Shown here: positions 57,859 through 64,000 of the stretch, in pieces
Numbering within the stretch: position 1 is the first letter of the stretch
Layout: each line of letters begins with the position of its first letter
Origin: Siphonodentalium dalli
Lineage: Eukaryota; Mollusca; Scaphopoda; Gadilida; Siphonodentaliidae
Direction: 5' to 3'
Assembly (NCBI GenBank): GCA_032622095.1
Contig: CP136064.1
Coordinates: 256,721,863-256,785,862 of the forward strand
DNA: 64,000 bases
Translations under genes and position numbers: made by a program
The notes under the pieces: generated by a model
Told to the model about the DNA's origin: nothing
Databases searched by the model: none
The model's input: the letters and a program-made list of their open reading frames with translations, nothing else

Positions 57859-60800
57859 GAGCTAATAGGGGTACCCTTGCACCCCCCCCCCCTCTGGGAC
57901 TTAACTTCACCCCACTCATTTTGTTCCTTATTATGTCCTTCAACTTTTAAGCAATGTTAACAAGAAAAAAAAGTGGCCGTGTAGACTCCAGACAAAATGG
58001 CATCCATCATGGCCGCCGTTTTTCAGCCCAGACCCTAAGTCAGTTTATGCAAATTATAGCGGGAAAATCTTGTAAAATGTATACAAATGTATATATTTTC
58101 GTGACGCTGAGACATAATGACACATTTTTTAGCCAAAATTTAAACTCACCATCCAAGATGGCCGCCAAAATGGCCACCGGAAGTTGAAAATATAACATTT
58201 TTTCACAAATATCTTCTAGATCAATTCATACTGTTTGGAACTGGTTGAGTAATGCAACTTAATTTTGTGTTTTGTATATTAACTGAGCATTGGAGCAACG
58301 AAATATGCAATTATTGGGGTCCTAACCCATTCCGATCCCTCAACAATTCGATTTTACAGAATGCGGTATAAAATTTCACAAACAATCCCAATTGGGATTC
58401 TAGTCATATTTCAACAATAAATGAACAGAACTTTGTAATGTAAGTGAGGCATATCATTAACTATTAATATTCCAAATCACTGGAACCAAAATTCTTATTT
58501 TGGCTCAAAATGGCTGCCAATATGGCCGCCAAAATATGGAAAATGGTAAATATTACACCAGCGTGTCCTGCAATCGCTTACAAGTTGTGGTTGATGTATA
58601 AAATTGGCTATTCGGCATTCTATACATTGAATACTAACATGTATGATGCACCATGGTTAATTGTTACTATTGTCACCCCTGACATCGTCAAAAATATTGG
58701 ACTTTTCTCTCAAAAAATTGACATAAATATGGGAAAAAATTCACTTTTCAGGTTTGGACCATTTTTTCAGGTAAAATATAACTATCTTTGGATTGAAAGG
58801 TGTTTATTGTTTTGGTCTATTTTAAATGTATCACACTACAGTGTTTATAGACTGAATTGCTCAAGATGGCTTCCAAAATGGCAACCAAATTTGTAGAATG
58901 TTAATTTTTTTTACATATATCCCGAACATTCTCTGCATTATCCGAAAAGGTAGCATATTGTGACTCACTTGGTTATTATACATGTTATCTAATTAACTGA
59001 CAACTACATGTTCTATTCTGGTTGTCGCAGTTCCTTTTGGAGCATGACAAATTCATTTTAAAGTATGCAATTTTGCTGAGAACCTCTTTTGTAATTTTGG
59101 CCACATTTATTGAAAGGAAATGGGCAGAACTTTGATACAGAACTGAGATGGACCATAATCTTTGGCTATTCTGGTCCATTATGATAAAAAAAAATGTCAA
59201 CATGATACAGTGTGGATGCCAAGATCATAGCCAGGGAGTTACTCTATGCTCATATGTGAGGTGAATAGGTATACAGGGAGTTATTGTATGTCATGACTGA
59301 TGTGAGTAGGTATACAATGCGTGACTATATGGTTATTAGTGGGTTGTCCATGGTAAGATGCATCTATGTATACAGGGAGAGGTCATGGTCAGGTGTGAGG
59401 TCAATCGGTATGCATGGAGTGACTCTATGGTGGATGATTGTGTATATTCAGTACGGGTGCAACCGGTGTACCTGTATGGTCATTGGTGTGGTGTATGGAT
59501 ATAGCTACATGGTCATCTATGTGTTGATTATGTGTATATGGAGTGACTGTAAGGTCCTGGGAGGTATGTGCGTGTGTTGTCTGTATGGTCATGGATGGGG
59601 TGTGTGGATAAATAGGGAGTGATTTTATGGTTACGGGTAATGTGTACAGGTATACATGGAATAACTGTACGGTCATGATTGAATATGAATACCTGGAGTA
59701 AGCTGGTGGACATTATCGAGGGTGTGGTTATATAGGGAGTGTCCGTGTGGTAATGGTGGGATGTATATTTATATATCTCGTGGATGTATTATCATTTGTG
59801 GGTGTATAAGGCTTAGCTGTATTATCATGGATGGCGTGTATGATTATGCAGTGAATTGCTGAATTGTCATGTGTGAGGTGTATATGCAAGTATGGAGTGT
59901 TTGAGTGGTCGTGTGTGCGGTTTTTTGTATATCTGGAAGGGCTGAATGGCCATTAGTGAGGTTTACATGTATACCTGGAGTAAATCTATAGTCTAGGGTG
60001 AGCTGCATATGTATATCGAGTGGTTATATGACTATGTGTGTCAAATAGGTATACAAGTAGTGACTGTATGGTTAATAGTGAGATGAGAACATGTAGGTAT
60101 ACAAGACAGTAGTGACTGTATGATCACAACTGTAATGAACATCTATACAGGGGGTGACTAAATGGTCATGTGTCAGGCGTATGAGTATACCTGGTGCTCC
60201 TGTTTGGTGACTCGTGGCGGTATGGTCATGTGTAGGTTATACCAGTATAACACGTGTTGCTTTATTGTCATGGGCGAGGGATATGTGTATATAGCGAGTG
60301 GCTATATGGCCATGGATGAGGTGCACATGCATACAAGGAGTGACTATAGTGACATGGATGGGGTGTATTAGTATATCTTGAGTGGCTATTCGGCTATGGT
60401 GTGACAAATAGGGATACAAGGAGTGACATGGCCAATGTTGAGGCGAATATGTATACAAGGATTGACCATGATCATGTATGAATGTTTTGAATAGGTTCAC
60501 ACGGGGTGACTATATGGCCATAGGTCAGATGAAGGAGTATACCAGGTGACATGGGTGAGGGTATGAGTATGAAGCGAGTGGCTATATGGCCATTGGTGAG
60601 GTGCATATGTATACAGGAATGACTTTATGGCCATTGTTGTGGTGTTGATGTAGATATTGATTGTCTATTTGACCATGCGTTTGGAGAATAGGTATTCAGG
60701 GGGTGACCTTATGGCCAATGGTGAGATGAATGGGTATACAAGGAGTGACTATATGGTTATGGGTCATGTTTAGGAGTATACCCGGTGTGCCTGCAATTGT

Positions 60801-62666
60801 GACGCATGGCTGTATGGTCATCCGTGGTCATGGATCAAGTGTACATGTATACAGTGGGTCACTATATTGTTATGTCTGTGGTGTGTATGTATATATGTAA
60901 TGACTGTGTGCTAATGGGTGGCTATCGCTTTCCACGCTTAACACCCCCATCTACATAAACATCATCAAGATGGAGAACTCTCTGACATGACCTCTTTATT
61001 GATTAACATACCCTTGAGTTATTGTAGAAAGCGATAGCCACCCAAGATACAACCCACACATTACCCAAGTCACTCCATATGTACATAAACACCACACAAA
61101 TAACAACATAGTAACCCACTTTATACACATACACCTGAGCATGCAGCCATACTTGGTTATACCCGTACATACCACAAATGACGATACAGCCACGAGTCAC
61201 CATGCATGAACACCAGGTATACACCTACACCCGACGCATGACAAAAAGTCACTCTATGTATACATATTCACTACATTCACGATCATACAGTCACTCATTG
61301 TATACATATTCACCTCACCATGGACCATACAGCCGCTACATGTATACCTATTCGCCATACACATGACCATAGCGTCAATCCAGGTAAACATATTAATCTC
61401 AGTTCCGTCTCAAAGTTCTGCTCATTTCCTTTCAATAATATGGCCAGAATCACAAAAGAGGTTCTCCGCAAAATTCCATACTGCAACTTTAAAATGAATT
61501 TGTCATGCCCCATACGGAACTGGAACAAATATAATAGAACATATGTGTCAGTTAATTAACTAATACGTAAAATAACCAAGTGAGTCACAATTTGCTATCT
61601 TTTTCGGATAACGCAGAGAATAATGTTCTGAATATGTTAACTTTTTACAAATTTGGTTGCCATTTTGGAAGCCATCTTGAGCATTTCAGTCTTTAAACAT
61701 CACAGTGTGACACACTTAAGATAGACCAAAACAATAAACACCTTTGATACCAAAGATAGTTGCAGTTTACTTGAACAAATGGTCGAACCCTGAAAAGTGA
61801 ATTTTTGCCAATATTTTTGTCAAGTTTGTGAGAGAAAAATCCCATATTTCTGGTGATGTCAGTGGTGACAATAGTAAAAATGATCCATGGTGCATTAGAC
61901 ATGTTAGTATGCAATGTATAGAATACAGATTAGCCAATTGTATACATCAACCACAACTTGTAAGTGATTGCAGGACACGCTGGTGTAATATTTACCATTT
62001 TCCATATTTTGGCGGCCATATTGGCAGCCATTTTGAGCCAAAGTAAGAATTTTGGTCCCAGTGATTTGGAACATTAATAGTTAATGATATGCCTCACTTA
62101 CATTACAAAGTTCTGTTCATTTCTTGTTGAAATATGACAAGAATCCCAATTGTGATTGTTTGTGAAATTTTATACCGCATTCTGTAAAATCTAATTTTTG
62201 AGGGATCGGACCCCAATAATTGCATATTTCGTTGCTCCAATGATCAGTTAATATACAAAACACAAATTAAAGTTGCATTACTCAACCAGTTCCAAACAGC
62301 ATGAATTGATCTAGAAGATATTTGTCAAAAAAGGTTATATTTTCAACTTCCGGTGGCCATTTTGGCGGCCATCTTGGATGGTGAGTTTAAATTTTGGCTA
62401 AAAAATGTGTCATTATGTCTCAGCTTCACGAAAATATATACATTTGTATACGTTTTACAAGATTTTTCCGCTATAATTTGCATAAAACTGACTTAGGGTC
62501 TGGGCTGAAAAACGGCGGCCATGATGGACGCCATCTTGTCTGGAGTCTACACGGCCACTTTTTTTTCTTGTTAACATTGCTTAAAAGTTGAAGGACATAA
62601 TAAGAAACAAAATGAGTGGGGTGAAGTTAAGTCCCAGGGGGGGTGCAAGGGTACCCCTATTAGCTC
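57859..62666. mobile_element. 4.8-kb foldback DNA transposon, CCGG-flanked, non-coding
   Basis: Ends GAGCTAATAGGGGTACCC and its exact complement, both bordered by CCGG (57,855-57,858 and 62,667-62,670). Arms of about 1.3 kb (57,859-59,170 and about 61,390-62,666) mirror each other, including AAAATGGCATCCATCATGGC and TCCCAATTGGGATTCTAGTC with mutations. The middle is degenerate minisatellite. No transposase ORF. Removing it with one CCGG restores TAT-TCC-GGA-CTA in the LINE frame. A 4-bp duplication is found in several DNA-transposon superfamilies, so I leave the class open. Confidence 0.88.
59171..61389. repeat. Degenerate minisatellite core of the foldback element
   Basis: Repeated GTGACTATATGGTCATGGGT / GAGGTGTATATGTATACAGG-type units, about 50-60 bp, run forward to about 60,930 and reversed from about 61,035 (ACCATACAGCC, GTATACATATTCACC). 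The switch is at a hairpin: GGGTGGCTATCGCTTTC (60,916) and GAAAGCGATAGCCACCC (about 61,029). ORFs here are repeat artefacts. Confidence 0.78.
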
Positions 62667-62670
62667 CCGG

Positions 62671-63410
62671 ACTACTAGACATATCACTTGACATATCACC
62701 ACTTAACACTGATTTCGTGTTACAAAAACTAGAAGATGTGGTTAAATGCCTAAAAATCGGTAAGTGACCAGGTGTGGGTGGTGCATGTCAGATTATAATA
62801 AGATAACATTCGATCACTTGGCCCCAGTTTATTTTCGACTCTTCAACCTGATACTCAGGACCGGGGCGATTCCAGAAGAATGGGGTACCGGTATTATTCA
62901 CCCAATTTTCAAATCAAAGGTCGCAAAACAACCCGATAATTTCAGACCCATAACACTAATTAAATGTAGTTGTATTTCAAAGCTATTATCGGTTATCTTA
63001 AGCAAACGAATATATTCATTCCTCCAACTAAATGACCTTTTATCGGAAAATCATGCAAGTCAGCTTTCGAGAAAACTACTCCACTACGGATCACATTTTA
63101 CACTTCATTGCTTGATGGTTCGGAAGAAATCAAAACAAAGCCTATACTGCGAATTTATAGACCTTTCGAGCGCATCCGATGGTGTCTGGTGAGTAGGTCT
63201 ATGGACAAAGCTTCTTGATATTGGAATAAACGGCCGTATCCTCAGAGTGATCATGAATATATACAATGGAATAAAGTATTGTGTCTCCGTTGGCAATCAG
63301 TTTTCATCCCCCTTACCATGTGATACTGGAGAAAGACAAGGTGGAAACCTCTCCCCTATCCTGTCCTCGATCTACCTCAACGGTCTTGAAATATTTCTGT
63401 CCCGTTCGAA
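62671..63410 (+). pseudogene. LINE ORF2 3' part: reverse transcriptase, truncated
   Basis: Continues the 56.4-57.9-kb LINE: LLDISLDISPLNTDFVLQKL, KIGK-stop-PGVGG, a short frameshifted patch, FRLFNLILRTGAIPEEWGTG, IIHPIFKSK, PDNFRPITLIKC. Motif A is FIDLSSASDGVW (usual form FIDxxKAFDxVW), followed by a stop at 63,190-63,192. Then LLDIGINGRILRVIMNIYNG and motif B GERQGGNLSPILSS. The YADD box is missing because family C sequence takes over at about 63,411. Inactive. Confidence 0.85.
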
Positions 63411-63578
63411 ACATTTCCAGCCATAGAATATGAATCACTCTGCTCTTGTATTATCTGTTTTTTCTGCCTTTTGTCTGCATTTTTCACGTGAACACTCCTC
63501 TAAATTAAAAATAGACCGTTCTCATCAATACTTTTATAACTGAATGGAAGATTACATTCAGTATAGAAAGGGTAAATT
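63411..63578 (+). repeat. Family C fragment truncating the LINE
   Basis: AACATTTCC, TTTTGTCTGCATTTTTCACG, AACACTCCTCTAAATTAAAA and TTTATAACTGAATGG match the 33.7- and 37.3-kb copies. It ends near AAAGGGTAAATTAA. Confidence 0.6.
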
Positions 63579-63761
63579 AAGAGTACTGTGTCAAAGCGCC
63601 ACCTCAATAAGAAATAAATTACTTCCGAATGCTTTGGACAAATAATTTGTTGATCCGTTTCATTTTCTTTCAGTCAGAGTTCAGGTTGGAAGTAATAAAA
63701 TGGGTTGTGACTTTCGCCGTCGGATTCCTGACAGCAATGGTCAGTTCCACGATGATTATTT

Positions 63762-63840
63762 ATCCCTCTCTCTCTATATATCTCTATCCCTTTCCTCTTT
63801 TCTCTCTTTCTTTCACTCTCTCTCTCTCTCTCTCTCTCTG
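63762..63840. repeat. (CT)n microsatellite
   Basis: CTCTCTCT tracts with TATA and TTTC interruptions. ORFs over it are artefacts. The rest of 63,579-64,000 shows no gene. Confidence 0.95.
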
Positions 63841-64000
63841 GAGAGTGTTTGGTGGTTTATGTGCCAACCGGTCCTGAAACAGTGATGTGGGGACACTACT
63901 TTCCAGTGGCGTTAGAAGCACGTGCCAAATTAATAGTAATGCCCCGACGCACTGTCTATCGGTAGCCCTTTTCAGAATATGAACTCTCTCCACGCAACCA

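Noticed and set aside
59284-59676. Overlapping ORFs on both strands in the foldback core
   Set aside because: They follow the minisatellite unit; open frames on both strands over the same bases are a repeat artefact.

Overview
The window looks like invertebrate animal nuclear DNA. It is AT-rich and gene-poor, with intron-type splice signals, CR1/Jockey-like non-LTR retrotransposon (LINE) relics, TTAA- and TA-flanked MITEs, and one UDP-glucuronosyltransferase gene with a signal peptide and a C-terminal membrane anchor. A lophotrochozoan such as a mollusc fits the mix (an HtrL/YibB-type protein, a UGT, dense foldback elements), but the sequence alone does not fix the species. I saw no bacterial operon, prophage or CRISPR array.

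Layout. 1-4.1 kb: one arm of a long-TIR element, a LINE tail, and a minus-strand CR1-like LINE whose ORF is broken by a single nonsense codon. 4.1-6.2 kb: dispersed repeats and a short TIR element. 6.83-15.02 kb: a giant inverted repeat (arms 3.7 and 4.4 kb, 50-bp spacer). 16.8-17.45 kb: a 42-bp minisatellite. 18.1-18.45 kb: a tandem duplication. 19.5-20.4 kb: an exon of an HtrL/YibB-domain protein. 20.4-29.4 kb: hairpin MITEs, foldback elements and dispersed repeats. 29.4-33.7 kb: a LINE in two opposite-facing halves, as expected from twin priming, hit by a TTAA MITE and flanked by inverted repeats. 33.7-41.1 kb: a nest of palindromic MITEs. 41.8-42.9 kb: tandem repeats. 44.27-45.78 kb: the UGT gene, the only intact protein gene. 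45.8-53 kb: MITEs, foldbacks and a 5S rRNA-like fragment. 53.4-56.4 kb: a LINE 3' relic and a possible small-exon gene. 56.4-63.4 kb: a LINE split by a 4.8-kb foldback transposon, where removing the transposon and one CCGG rejoins the LINE reading frame.

The most unusual pattern is a modular palindrome. A near-perfect hairpin of about 70 bp (outer GCCAATGCATTCTC, inner CTTATATATGCGAG) occurs about 22 times between 18.7 and 55.1 kb, usually as two hairpins around an AT-rich spacer. The same hairpin-spacer-hairpin core sits inside two unrelated shells. One is piggyBac-like (TTAA + CCCTTTACCC ends, six copies). The other has TGTGACCCGCC ends (four copies). This suggests a parasitic core that was captured by, or moves between, different transposon shells.

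The two host genes show no functional link to each other. The rest of the window reads as a nested repeat landscape rich in potential double-stranded RNA.
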